The position numbers and the translations under genes are program-made. A DNA stretch of 64,000 nt from Streptomonospora litoralis (GTDB lineage: Bacteria; Actinomycetota; Actinomycetes; Streptosporangiales; Streptosporangiaceae), in the NCBI RefSeq assembly GCF_004323735.1, contig NZ_CP036455.1:2971101-3035100 (forward strand), given 5' to 3'. Positions 44,119-52,795 of the stretch are shown one piece after another; within the stretch, counting starts at the first letter, position 1; each line of letters starts with the position of its first letter. The notes below the pieces were generated by a model. The model was given only the letters and a program-made list of their open reading frames with translations. It had not been told where the DNA came from and made no database searches.

Positions 44119-45237
44119 TTGCAGGTCGAGGAGTTCACCGACGCGCTGCGCTCGCTGGTCGGGGCGGAGTCGCCCTCAGCCGACCTCCCCGCGGTCGAGG
44201 CGTGCGGGGACCGCCTGGCCGACCTCGGCGAGCACATCACGGGGGACGCGCCCCAACGCGTTCCGCTGCCGGGCGGCCCTTCGGCGCTCGTCTGGGACCG
44301 CGGGCCCCGGGCGGCACCGGGCCGCGTGCTGCTGCTGGGGCACCGCGACACCGTGTGGCCGCTGGGCACCGACCGCAAGCGCCCCTTCAGCGTCGAGGGC
44401 GGAACCGCGCGCGGAGCGGGCGTCTTCGACATGAAGGCCGGCCTGCTCGTGGGTCTGCACGCGCTGGCCTCGGTCGGACCCGAGGTGCCGGTGACGCTGC
44501 TGGTCACCGGCGACGAGGAGACCGGCTCGACCGCCAGCCGGGAGCTGATCGAGGCCCGGGCGCGCGCCGCTCAGGCCGTGCTCGTGCTGGAGGGGGCGGC
44601 CGAGGGCGGCGCGCTCAAACGCGCCCGCAAGGGATGGTCGATCTACACGCTGCGCTTCCGGGGCCGCGCCGCCCACGCCGGACTCGAACCGCACGAGGGC
44701 GCCAACGCCCTGGTCCGCCTCGCCGAATACGCCACCGCGGCGGTGGGGCTGGCCGCACCCGAGCGGGGACTCACGGTGACACCGACGCTGGCGCGCGCCG
44801 GCGAGACCGTGAACACGGTGCCCGACGCCGCGGAACTCCACCTGGACGTGCGCGCCGCCACCTCCGCCGACCAGCGCCGCGTCGACGACCGCATCCGCCG
44901 CCTCGCCGAGGCGCCCGGCGAGGTGGAGGTGGCCGTCGAGGGCGGGCCGAACAGGCCGCCGATGGAGGAGGGCGCCGCGGCCGCGCTGCTGGGCCGGGCC
45001 GCCGAGAGCGCCCGTTCGCTGGGCTGGGAGCCCCCCGGCTCGGCGGCCGTAGGCGGCATCTCCGACGCCAACCTGTGCGCCGCGCTGGGGCTGCCCACCC
45101 TCGACGGTCTCGGCGCGGTGGGCGGCGGTCCGCACGCGGTCCACGAGTGGGTGGACGTTGGGGCCACCCTGAACCGAATTCCGCTGGTCTCGGCCCTGGT
45201 GGACGGCTTGGCAGCACGCCCGCTGACAGGGCCCTGA
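44119..45237 (+). CDS. M20A-family carboxypeptidase/deacylase (ArgE/CPG2-like)
   Basis: This 372-residue enzyme has the M20 metal motifs LLLGHRDTVWP, GVFDMKAGLLVGLHAL and GDEETGS, and a lid domain with RAAHAGLEPHEGANAL. Family members remove glutamate or acyl groups from amino acids, as in ArgE and glutamate carboxypeptidase. The start is a TTG at 44119, supported by GAAGGAGG seven nt upstream; the frame has no better start. It begins the operon with the YhdT-like protein and the symporter. Confidence 0.9.
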   Translation: MQVEEFTDALRSLVGAESPSADLPAVEACGDRLADLGEHITGDAPQRVPLPGGPSALVWDRGPRAAPGRVLLLGHRDTVWPLGTDRKRPFSVEGGTARGAGVFDMKAGLLVGLHALASVGPEVPVTLLVTGDEETGSTASRELIEARARAAQAVLVLEGAAEGGALKRARKGWSIYTLRFRGRAAHAGLEPHEGANALVRLAEYATAAVGLAAPERGLTVTPTLARAGETVNTVPDAAELHLDVRAATSADQRRVDDRIRRLAEAPGEVEVAVEGGPNRPPMEEGAAAALLGRAAESARSLGWEPPGSAAVGGISDANLCAALGLPTLDGLGAVGGGPHAVHEWVDVGATLNRIPLVSALVDGLAARPLTGP

Positions 45238-45254
45238 AGGGATGTGAGAACCCG

Positions 45255-45578
45255 ATGCCCGAAACCCGATCCCCGCACCGCGGCGCCGACTTCGAGGAGG
45301 ACCCGCGCTACCGGACGGCCATGCGCGAGCTGGGCATAGCGCTGGCCTACTGGGCCGCGTTCACCGTCGCCGTCACCGCCACCGCCTGGCTGCTGGGCGG
45401 CGGCAAGGACGCCGACGAACTCTCCTTCGTGCTGGGCTTTCCCGCCTGGTTCTTCTGGTCGGTCCCGGTGACCTGCTTCGTCTTCTCCGGTATCGCCTAC
45501 TTCCTCGTCCGCCGTTTCTTCACCGACATCCCCCTCTCCGCCGACGGCTCCGCCGGCGAGGAGCGGGAGGAAAGGTAA
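45255..45578 (+). CDS. YhdT-like small membrane protein (DUF997)
   Basis: This 107-residue protein has two hydrophobic helices (ELGIALAYWAAFTVAVTATAWLL and GFPAWFFWSVPVTCFVFSGIAYFLV) and matches YhdT. In E. coli yhdT sits next to panF, and the same pairing occurs here with the symporter 6 nt downstream, so it is probably an accessory subunit of the transporter. Confidence 0.85.
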   Translation: MPETRSPHRGADFEEDPRYRTAMRELGIALAYWAAFTVAVTATAWLLGGGKDADELSFVLGFPAWFFWSVPVTCFVFSGIAYFLVRRFFTDIPLSADGSAGEEREER

Positions 45579-45584
45579 TCGACC

Positions 45585-47096
45585 ATGCGCTGGGGCGTCC
45601 TCATCCCGATCCTGCTCTACGCCGTCGTGCTCCTGGTGATCGCCTGGTGGAGCTACCGCCGCCGCCAGGCGGTCGCCGAAGGGCAGCGGACCGAGCACTT
45701 CTACATGGGCGGCCGGTCGCTGGGCTGGCTGCTGCTGATGTTCACACTGCTGGCGAGCGGCGCCAGCGCGGGAACCTTCATCGGCGGCCCGGGCCTGGTC
45801 TACGGAGAGGGCTACGGCTGGATCCTGGTGTCGATCTTCCAGGTGCCGACGGCGTTCATCGCGCTGGCGGTGCTGGGCAAGAAGTTCGCGATCGTCGGCC
45901 GCAAGCTGGGCGCGCTGTCGATCGTGGACATGCTGCGGCACCGCTACGAGAGCCCGGCGGTGGTGATCGTCAGCTCGCTGGGGATCGTCGTCTTCCTGAC
46001 GGCCTACATGGTGCCGCAGTTCGTCGGAGGGACCCGGCTGCTGGAGGCGGCCACGGGCGCCGACTACACCGTGCTGCTCGTCGGCCTCGCGGTGCTGATC
46101 GCGATCTACACGACCTTCGGCGGCTTCCTCGCCGACGCGATGAGCGACGTGCTGCAGGGGCTGATCATGCTCGCCGGCGCAGTGGTCGTGTGGGTCGCGC
46201 TGCTGGCTGCGGCCGGCGGCATGGGCCCGGTCAACGATCAGGTGATGAGCACCGCGCCGGAGCTGCTCACGCTGCCGGGGCCGGGCGGATTCACCCCGCA
46301 GATGATCGCGTCCTACTCGCTGCAGCTCGGCCTGATGTTCGGCGTCCTGCCGCACCTGGCCGTGCGCGCGATGAGCTACCGCGACTCGAAGTCGGTGCAC
46401 ACCGCGATGAAGGTCGGGCCGCTGGTGATGACCGTCATCACGCTCGGCTTCCTCACCATGGGCCTGATGGCGCGCTACTTCCAGCCGGATATGGAGGTCG
46501 GCGACCTCGCCCTGCCGACGACCATCATCGAGGTGCTGCCCTCGGGCGTGGCGGGCGTGCTGTTCGCGGCGCCGCTGGCGGCGGTGATGTCGACGGTGGA
46601 CGCGATGATCCTGGTGGTCAGCGGAACCATCGTCCGCGACCTCTACGTGGCCTACGTGAACCCGCGGGTGAGCGACCGCCACACCTCGCTGCTCGCCTCG
46701 GGCACCTCCCTTGCGCTGTCCGCGGTGGTGCTGGTGCTGGCCCTGGATCCGCCCGACTACCTGGAACTGCTGGTCATCTACGCCATCGGCGGGCTAGAGG
46801 TGGCGTTCTTCTTCCCGCTGGTGCTGGGCCTGTACTGGAAGCGCGCCAACGCGCTGGGCGCCGGCCTCGGCATGGCCGGCGGGATGGTCTGGTACACGGT
46901 CGTCAACAACTGGGCGCCCCAGCTCGCCCTGGGCATGTTCCCGATCGCGACCTCCTCGGCCGTCGCGCTGGCGCTGTTCCTGCTGGGCAGCTACCTGGGC
47001 CCGCCGCCGCGGCGCGAGGTACTCGTGAAGTTCTGGGGCACCCAGGCCGAGATCGACCGGCTCGGCGAGGCGGTGCGACCGGGGCGGCCCGGCTGA
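45585..47096 (+). CDS. Sodium:solute symporter (SSS family, PanF-like)
   Basis: This 503-residue protein has about thirteen hydrophobic spans and the SSS signature in TFGGFLADAMSDVLQGLIMLAGAVVVW, with FYMGGRSLGWLLLMFTLLASGASAGTFIGGPGLVYGEGYGW in the first repeat (sodium-site region). PanF imports pantothenate, but in this genetic setting the cargo is likely the substrate of the adjacent M20 and PucR-controlled enzymes. The stop codon is inside a 21-bp perfect stem. Confidence 0.93.
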   Translation: MRWGVLIPILLYAVVLLVIAWWSYRRRQAVAEGQRTEHFYMGGRSLGWLLLMFTLLASGASAGTFIGGPGLVYGEGYGWILVSIFQVPTAFIALAVLGKKFAIVGRKLGALSIVDMLRHRYESPAVVIVSSLGIVVFLTAYMVPQFVGGTRLLEAATGADYTVLLVGLAVLIAIYTTFGGFLADAMSDVLQGLIMLAGAVVVWVALLAAAGGMGPVNDQVMSTAPELLTLPGPGGFTPQMIASYSLQLGLMFGVLPHLAVRAMSYRDSKSVHTAMKVGPLVMTVITLGFLTMGLMARYFQPDMEVGDLALPTTIIEVLPSGVAGVLFAAPLAAVMSTVDAMILVVSGTIVRDLYVAYVNPRVSDRHTSLLASGTSLALSAVVLVLALDPPDYLELLVIYAIGGLEVAFFFPLVLGLYWKRANALGAGLGMAGGMVWYTVVNNWAPQLALGMFPIATSSAVALALFLLGSYLGPPPRREVLVKFWGTQAEIDRLGEAVRPGRPG

Positions 47097-47139
47097 TGCG
47101 GCCGCACCCGCGCGGGAGACCGCGCGGGTGCGGCCGCAT
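47094..47139. terminator. Perfect 21-bp hairpin between convergent genes
   Basis: The arms 47094-47114 and 47119-47139 are exact complements around a GAGA tetraloop, and the left arm begins with the symporter stop codon TGA. No T-tract follows. It probably terminates or stabilises transcripts from both sides. Confidence 0.7.
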
Positions 47140-47158
47140 CGCAGGCGAGCCCCCGGAG

Positions 47159-47443
47159 CTAATCCCCGGCGGTGTCGGCCGCGTAGCGTTCGCGGGCGCG
47201 TTCGCGGGCCCGGGCCGCGTCCTGTTCGCGGGAGCGCGGCGGTGCCGTGGTGACCAGCGACTCCAGCAGCTCACCGGTGGCGGTGGCCACCGCCTCGACC
47301 GCGCGGTCGAAGGCGGCGCGGTTCGCCGCCGAGGGATGCGTGGCGCCGCTGACCTTCCGGACATACTGCAGCGCGGCCGCGCGCACCTCCGACTCCTCGG
47401 CAGGCGGTTCGTAGTTGTGCAGGCGGCGGATGTTTCGGCACAT
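47159..47443 (-). CDS. DUF2277 family protein
   Basis: This 94-residue protein matches DUF2277 from end to end: MCRNIRRLHNYEPPAEESEVRAAALQYVRKVSGATHPSAANRAAFDRAV. The function is unknown; the family is small, soluble and widespread. It converges on the symporter gene. Confidence 0.95.
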   Translation of the reverse strand: MCRNIRRLHNYEPPAEESEVRAAALQYVRKVSGATHPSAANRAAFDRAVEAVATATGELLESLVTTAPPRSREQDAARARERARERYAADTAGD

Positions 47444-47533
47444 GCCTCCACGCTACGCCGGGGCAGGGACATCGCGGCCGCCCCGAGCCCCGCTCCACCG
47501 CGCCCGCCGGGCGCCCGCGCAGCGCGCCGGACC

Positions 47534-48187
47534 TCACGCCGCCTTCTCGCGGATCCGCTCGGCCAGCTCGTCCTGGCGGGCGATGCGCACCAGCCCGGCG
47601 CAGAATGCCGCCATGTCGTCGCCGGAGACCAGTTCGCCCAGGCCCTCGGCGGAAGTCGGCAGGCCCACCCGGTCGGCCCCCTTGCGGGCGAGCTTGTCGA
47701 TGTAGGGGCGCAGCCACGGCCAGACCTGCTGCGCCTCGCGGCAGAAGATGTCGGCACCGGTGGGGCCCACGCCCTTGAACTCCTGCAGGCCCTTCGACAA
47801 CCGGGTGCGCTTGCCGTCGGCCTCGTCGGCGAGCTTGCGCAGGTCGCCCCCGTACCGCTCGCCGGCGAACTCGGCGCACTCGCCGAGCCGGCTCGCGGTG
47901 CTCTCGTCGTAACGCACGTAGTGGCCCCGCCCCAGCGCGTCCACGCGCTCCTGCCAGCTCAGCCCGGCCATGCCGGAGGGCGTGGTGCCGCCGGCCTTGT
48001 TCAGCTCCTTCGCGGCGGCCACGGCGATGTCGGCCGAGATCCGCGTCGACGCCAGGTTGACCAGTACCAGCAGTTGCCACAGCGGCGCCGGCTTGTCGTC
48101 CAGGCGGATGCCCGCCTCCGCGGCCATCGTCGTGCCGACCTCGCCGAGCACCTGCTGTGCGATGTCCTTCTCGCGTTTCGCTGCCAT
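47534..48187 (-). CDS. HhH-GPD-type endonuclease-like protein
   Basis: This 217-residue protein resembles endonuclease III-like proteins annotated in actinobacteria. It contains a helix-hairpin-helix segment in LQEFKGVGPTGADIFCREAQQVWPWLRPYIDKLARKG. The typical 4Fe-4S cysteines are absent and the catalytic Lys/Asp of Nth are not clear, so DNA cleavage is uncertain. The ATG at 48187 has GAAGGAG upstream. Confidence 0.75.
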   Translation of the reverse strand: MAAKREKDIAQQVLGEVGTTMAAEAGIRLDDKPAPLWQLLVLVNLASTRISADIAVAAAKELNKAGGTTPSGMAGLSWQERVDALGRGHYVRYDESTASRLGECAEFAGERYGGDLRKLADEADGKRTRLSKGLQEFKGVGPTGADIFCREAQQVWPWLRPYIDKLARKGADRVGLPTSAEGLGELVSGDDMAAFCAGLVRIARQDELAERIREKAA

Positions 48188-48279
48188 TGCGCACGCTCCT
48201 TCGCCTGCGTCTGCCAAGCGCGTCCGGTCGGCGCCGCCCCGTCGGCGGCGGGACGCTCGGCTCGGGTCCGATGCCCGGT

Positions 48280-48930
48280 TCACTCACCCACGGTGAAGCG
48301 TTCGCCGAGGTGGCGGGGCGACTCGATCTCGTCGACCAGGGCCACCGCGTAGTCCTCGGCGCTGATGCGGCTGTTGCCCTGGGCGTCGGCGACCAGCCGG
48401 TGGGTGTCGGTGCGGTAGGTCCCGGTGCGCTCGCCCGGCTCGATCACCGCGGGCGGGCTGAGGTTGGTCCAGGTGACGTCGGTGACGCCGCGCAGGAACT
48501 CCAGCGCGTCGCCGTGGGCGTGCATGATCGCCAGCACGTCCTCGGGCAGGCCGGGCGCGTCCCAGACCTGCTTGCCCAGCGCGGTCTCCAGGCTCCCCGC
48601 GCCGCCGACCATGATGAAGCGCGGCGGCTCCTCCAGGTGGCGCAGCGCCTCGGTGATCGTGCGGGCCGAGGGCTCGACCAGCTTGCGGTGCCCGTCCCCG
48701 TCGCCGCCGCCCACTGCACTGACCAGCACGTCCTGACCGCGCGCGGCCGCGGTGACGTCGCCGGGATCGAGCACGTCGGCGGTCGCGGCGGTGAGCCGCT
48801 CGCCCTCGGTGTGCGGCAGGCGGCTGCGGTCGCGGGCCAGGGCGGTGACGGCGTGCCCGCGCGAGAGGGCCTCGTCGACGATGCGGGAGCCGATCATCCC
48901 GCTGGCACCGAACACGGCGATGTTCACCAT
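48280..48930 (-). CDS. NAD(P)-binding protein, atypical SDR (YwnB/BVR-B-like)
   Basis: This 216-residue protein has an N-terminal Rossmann motif NIAVFGASGMIGSRIVDEALSRGHAVTALARD and the YwnB-like features LVSAVGGGDGDGH and FIMVGGAGSLE. It is related to NmrA-like and biliverdin-reductase-B-like proteins that reduce small metabolites or sense redox state. It is monocistronic. Confidence 0.88.
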   Translation of the reverse strand: MVNIAVFGASGMIGSRIVDEALSRGHAVTALARDRSRLPHTEGERLTAATADVLDPGDVTAAARGQDVLVSAVGGGDGDGHRKLVEPSARTITEALRHLEEPPRFIMVGGAGSLETALGKQVWDAPGLPEDVLAIMHAHGDALEFLRGVTDVTWTNLSPPAVIEPGERTGTYRTDTHRLVADAQGNSRISAEDYAVALVDEIESPRHLGERFTVGE

Positions 48931-49319
48931 GGCTGACCTGCCTTTCCATGTGGTCTTCTGCGCCGAACCGGCGGGCGCACGCGGACCGCGCCGCCGTCAC
49001 GGGAGGGCGGCGCCCTGCGTGGCGGAAGCGGGCGCCGCCCGCTCGCCGGGCGGGCGGTCCGCGCCGCGTGCTGTGGTGCCGCTACCCACGACGGCGGCAG
49101 GGTGTGCGTCCGTGTGCGGGGAGAGTGCTCCCGCGCTGCGGCGTGCGGCGATGCCGGGGCGCGCAGCGCGGCCGCGCCGCTGCCGGGCAGATGCGGGGAT
49201 TCGCACGTCTCCCGCGCGCCCGCGGTTCCGAATACACCGCAGACATCGGCACACCGGCTCGCAGCCCCCGCGCGGGTTCGGGCCCGGACGCCGCGGACGA
49301 CGATCCGATCGAGGGATTC
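48931..49319. other. Divergent intergenic region, nothing specific seen
   Basis: This 389-nt gap lies between the Rossmann protein and the thiol-redox pair. I see no gene or convincing operator, only GC-rich sequence. Confidence 0.4.
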
Positions 49320-49901
49320 ATGACGCACGACGCGCTCACACGGACCGGCCTCACGGCGGCGGCGCTGGCCGCCGCCTGCCTGCTCTCCGCCTGCGGCACC
49401 GGCGGTGCGCCCGCTGCAGGCGGCGCCGCGCCCGAGCCGGACTCGGCACCGGCCCAGGGCGGCTCGTCCGAGGGCGGCGCTTCCGGCGAGGTTCCCGCCG
49501 CGCTGGACTTCACCGCGGCGACCGTGGACGGCGGCGAGATCGAGGGCGCCGAGCTGAACGGCGAGCCCGCCGTGCTGTGGTTCTGGGCCCCGTGGTGCAC
49601 CGTCTGCCGCGGGGAGGCCGACGAGGTCGCCGCCGCGGCCCGGCGCCATGCCGACGACGTGCGGTTCATCGGGGTCGCCGGGCTCGGCGAGACCTCCCGG
49701 ATGCAGACCTTCGTCGAGGACACCGGCATGGGCGAACTGACCCACATCGTCGACGCCGACGGCGCGATCTGGTCGGGCTTCGAGGTCACCGGGCAGCCGT
49801 CCTTCTCCTTCCTGCGCCCCGACGGCACGTTCTTGACCCGCTCCGGTTCGCTGGGCGCCGAGGAACTGGACGGCTACATCGCCGACGAGCTGGGCGGCTG
49901 A
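49320..49901 (+). CDS. TlpA-like thioredoxin-fold lipoprotein
   Basis: This 193-residue lipoprotein has a lipobox (LLSACG), a Gly/Ser/Glu-rich linker and a thioredoxin domain with the active site WCTVC (residues about 92-96) and the cis-Pro region VTGQPSFSFL. It probably reduces or forms disulfides on the outer face of the membrane. It is 6 nt upstream of the CcdA gene, its likely electron donor. Confidence 0.93.
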   Translation: MTHDALTRTGLTAAALAAACLLSACGTGGAPAAGGAAPEPDSAPAQGGSSEGGASGEVPAALDFTAATVDGGEIEGAELNGEPAVLWFWAPWCTVCRGEADEVAAAARRHADDVRFIGVAGLGETSRMQTFVEDTGMGELTHIVDADGAIWSGFEVTGQPSFSFLRPDGTFLTRSGSLGAEELDGYIADELGG

Positions 49902-49907
49902 GGCGCC

Positions 49908-50810
49908 GTGGACCAGATCCCCTACGCGATCGCCGCGGCCGCGGGCATGCTCGCGGTGCTCAACCCCTGCGGATTCGCGCTGCTGCCCGGTTACCTGGCG
50001 CTGCTGACCGCCTCCGGCGCGGGCGGCAGCGCTGCGCTCCCGCCCCAGGACGCGGCGGCGCGGTTGCGCGCGCTGGGCCGGGCGCTGGCCATCACGGCGG
50101 CCATGACCGGCGGCTTCGTCGCCGTGTTCGGCGGAGCCGGACTCGTCGCGGCCCCACTGGCCTCGACTCTGCACCGCTACCTGCCGTGGGCGACGGTGGT
50201 TATCGGCGTGCTGCTGGCCGGGCTGGGCGCCTGGCTGCTGGCGGGGCGCCGGCTCGGGCTGCTGGTGCCCCTGCCCTCACCCGGACGCCCCGACCGCACG
50301 CTGCGGTGGGCGGCGGGCTACGGCACGGTCTACGCGCTGGCGTCGCTGTCCTGCACGATCGGCCCGTTCTTCGCGGTCACGGCGAGCGCCCTGCAGCTGG
50401 GCGGCGCCGCCGCGGCCTTCGGCGCGTTCCTCGCCTACGCGGCCGGGATGGGCCTGGTGATCGGGGTGCTCACCGTGGCCGCGGCGCTCGCCAACGAGGG
50501 CCTCGCGGTACGGCTGCGGCGCGCGCTGCCGTATGCGACGCGTGCGGGCGGCGCGCTGGTGGCACTCGCCGGCGCCTACGTGGCCTACTACGGCTGGGTG
50601 GAGCTGCGGGTGGCGGCCGGCGGCTCGGCCGAGGACCCGGTGGTGGGCGCCGCCACCGCGGCGCAGTCGGCGCTGGCCCGCGGGCTGGACGCGCTCGGTC
50701 CCGCACCGCTCGCTGCGGTCCTGGTACTGCTGCTCGCGCTGGGCACGGGCGGCGCCGTGCTGCGTTCGCGGCGCAAGCGGTCGGCCGCGGCGGCCGGCGG
50801 GCGCGGCTGA
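49908..50810 (+). CDS. CcdA/DsbD-type membrane thiol transporter
   Basis: This 300-residue membrane protein has about seven hydrophobic spans and the paired cysteines of the CcdA core: LNPCGFALLPGYLALL in helix 1 and ASLSCTIGPFFAV in helix 4. CcdA moves reducing power from cytosolic thioredoxin across the membrane to a periplasmic TlpA-like protein. The GTG at 49908 lies right after the TlpA stop. It may serve cytochrome c assembly or copper-enzyme maturation. Confidence 0.93.
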   Translation: MDQIPYAIAAAAGMLAVLNPCGFALLPGYLALLTASGAGGSAALPPQDAAARLRALGRALAITAAMTGGFVAVFGGAGLVAAPLASTLHRYLPWATVVIGVLLAGLGAWLLAGRRLGLLVPLPSPGRPDRTLRWAAGYGTVYALASLSCTIGPFFAVTASALQLGGAAAAFGAFLAYAAGMGLVIGVLTVAAALANEGLAVRLRRALPYATRAGGALVALAGAYVAYYGWVELRVAAGGSAEDPVVGAATAAQSALARGLDALGPAPLAAVLVLLLALGTGGAVLRSRRKRSAAAAGGRG

Positions 50811-50859
50811 GCGCGCCGTGCCGCCGCGGCGTGCCCTACCCCGCGGCCCACGCCTGGGG

Positions 50860-50888
50860 ACGCCCCGGCTCCGCCGGTGCCGGGGCGT
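50860..50888. terminator. Hairpin between convergent genes
   Basis: ACGCCCCGGC pairs with GCCGGGGCGT around a 9-nt loop. A longer alternative pairing also exists (GCCCACGCC with GGCGTGGGC). It lies between the CcdA and mmuM stops. Confidence 0.55.
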
Positions 50889-50916
50889 GGGCGACAATGC
50901 CGGGTTCGCGGGCCCG

Positions 50917-51822
50917 TCAGTCCAGGTGCGCGCGGACGGCGCGGATGTGCTCGGGTGTGGTGCGGCAGCAGCCGCCGATCAGCCGGGCGCCCGCCCGCTG
51001 CCACTCGCGCGCGGCCGAGCCGAAGGCGGCGGGGTCGCCACCGCCGCTCCAGGTCCCGCTTCGAGGGTCGAAGACTTCTCCGGAGTTGGGGTAGGCCACA
51101 GCCCGGACGCCGTGGACGCGTTCGACCAGCTCGGTGATGTGGCGCGGCGCGGTGCAGTTGGCGCCCACGGCCACGACCTGCGGGCGCCCGGCCAGCAAGG
51201 CGACGCAGTCCGCGAGGGGCGTACCGTCGCTGATGCGGGTGCCGTCGGCGCAGCTGAAGCTGAACCAGGCCCGCACGTCGGGAGTCTCCTCCAGCAGCCG
51301 CGCCAGCGCGCGGGCCTCGGCGTAGGAGGGGATGGTCTCGCAGGCCAGCAGGTCGGCGCCGCTTTCGGCGAGCAGGTGCCAGCGCTCCCGGTGCCAGTCG
51401 GCGAGGACGGCCGCCGCGGTGTCGGTGTCGGCGGCGTCCAGCCCGTAGTCGCCGGTGTACTCCGACCCGTCGGCCAGCGCCGCGCCGTAGGGGCCGACGC
51501 TCGCCGCGACGAGCCCGCCGCCGGCGTCGTCGCGGGCCTGGCGGGCCGTCGCCACCGACGACGCGATGAGGGCGCGCGCCTGTTCGCGGGTGAGGCCGCG
51601 GGCGGTGAAGCCGGGGATCGACGCCTGGTAGGAGGCGGTGATGGCCACGTCGGCGCCGGCGGCGAAGAAGTCGCGGTGGGCGCGGCGGACCACGTCGGGG
51701 TCGTCGCGCAGCAGCCGCGCCGACCAGAGGCCGCCGCTCAGGTCGCAGCCGAGGTCCTCCAGGTGCGTGGCCAGCCCGCCGTCGAGCACGAGCGTGCGGC
51801 CGTCGGCGAGCGGTGACTGCAT
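50917..51822 (-). CDS. mmuM: Homocysteine S-methyltransferase
   Basis: This 301-residue enzyme is of the MmuM type: VLDGGLATHLEDLGCDL at the start and the three zinc cysteines in VGANCTAP and GGCCRTTPEH. It transfers a methyl group from S-methylmethionine or SAM to homocysteine to make methionine. It has no metE- or metH-like domains and stands alone. Confidence 0.95.
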   Translation of the reverse strand: MQSPLADGRTLVLDGGLATHLEDLGCDLSGGLWSARLLRDDPDVVRRAHRDFFAAGADVAITASYQASIPGFTARGLTREQARALIASSVATARQARDDAGGGLVAASVGPYGAALADGSEYTGDYGLDAADTDTAAAVLADWHRERWHLLAESGADLLACETIPSYAEARALARLLEETPDVRAWFSFSCADGTRISDGTPLADCVALLAGRPQVVAVGANCTAPRHITELVERVHGVRAVAYPNSGEVFDPRSGTWSGGGDPAAFGSAAREWQRAGARLIGGCCRTTPEHIRAVRAHLD

Positions 51823-51915
51823 ACCGCCAGCCTATGCGCCCGCGGCGGCAGGGCGCCGGAAGCCGCGGCCCACCGCGAAGGCGGGCGCGCCCGGCTTCGC
51901 GGCTGATGCACCGCT

Positions 51916-52767
51916 TCAGAGGCCGCCCTCGCCCCACTGCGGCCGGCGGATGCCGTGCAGGCCGGCGTAGGCGGCCGGGCGCGGCGGCGACCAGCCCTTA
52001 AGCAGCGCTGATGCGGGGCGCAGCACCTCCACCGCCAGCGGGCGGCACACCGACAGCGGGTCGGCGGCTCCCGGGCCCCACAACTCCACCGACAGGTCGC
52101 CGCCGGGGCAGGTCGACAGCGCCATGAGCAGGTCGATCTCGGCGAAGAACGTGATGCTGTCGCCCGCCCGCGCCGGACTCGCCTTCATGAAGTAGCGGTC
52201 CTCCTCGTTGAGCCCGGTGCACTGGAACACGTTGAGGACGTCGTGCACGTCGAACTCGGTGAGCCCGTAGGGCAGCACGGCGCGGGTGAGGTTGGAGTGG
52301 CAGTGGAAGTCGAAGTCCTCGCCGGTCAGCATCCGGTTGACATAGGGGTCGCAGCGGGTGCCGAGCAGGTCGTGCACGCGGCCGCCCTCGGCGTCGGTGC
52401 CGTAGTCGGCCAGGCTGTCGGCGGTGACGGTGGCCATCGGGCGCAGGAAGGGCAGCGTGGACCAGAGGCGGTCGTGGGTGGTGATGTGGGCGGCCTGCAG
52501 TTGCCGCGTTCGCGAGGCCCACATGCGTTCGCGGGGGTCGTGCCGGTTCCACATGTTCAGATCTCCGACCTGGGGGCCCTCGGGTGTGCTGATGCGGCAC
52601 AGGTGGCCGGCCGGCACCTCCCAGGCCCGGCCGGAGCGGATGGGCAGGGTGAAGGACTCGACGGTCTCGTGCCGGCCGTCGGCGTCGGCCAGGCGCCGGT
52701 AGAAGGCGCGGTCCGGCTCCAGCTCGCCGCCGGGGGCGGCCCTGTAGGCGGCGGGCGGTGATGCCAT
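51916..52767 (-). CDS. DUF1989 (urea carboxylase-associated) family protein
   Basis: This 283-residue protein matches DUF1989, seen next to urea carboxylase and aminomethyltransferase-like genes: GRAWEVPAGHLCRISTPEGPQVGDLNMWNRHDPRERMWASRTRQLQ and the closing HSNLTRAVLPYGL, DVLNVFQCTG. Here the carboxylase is absent. The ATG at 52767 follows GAGGGGGA. It lies 28 nt after the ThuA gene and is probably co-transcribed. Confidence 0.85.
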   Translation of the reverse strand: MASPPAAYRAAPGGELEPDRAFYRRLADADGRHETVESFTLPIRSGRAWEVPAGHLCRISTPEGPQVGDLNMWNRHDPRERMWASRTRQLQAAHITTHDRLWSTLPFLRPMATVTADSLADYGTDAEGGRVHDLLGTRCDPYVNRMLTGEDFDFHCHSNLTRAVLPYGLTEFDVHDVLNVFQCTGLNEEDRYFMKASPARAGDSITFFAEIDLLMALSTCPGGDLSVELWGPGAADPLSVCRPLAVEVLRPASALLKGWSPPRPAAYAGLHGIRRPQWGEGGL

Positions 52768-52795
52768 CGTCGGTTCCCCCTCGTCTGGCGTGCGG

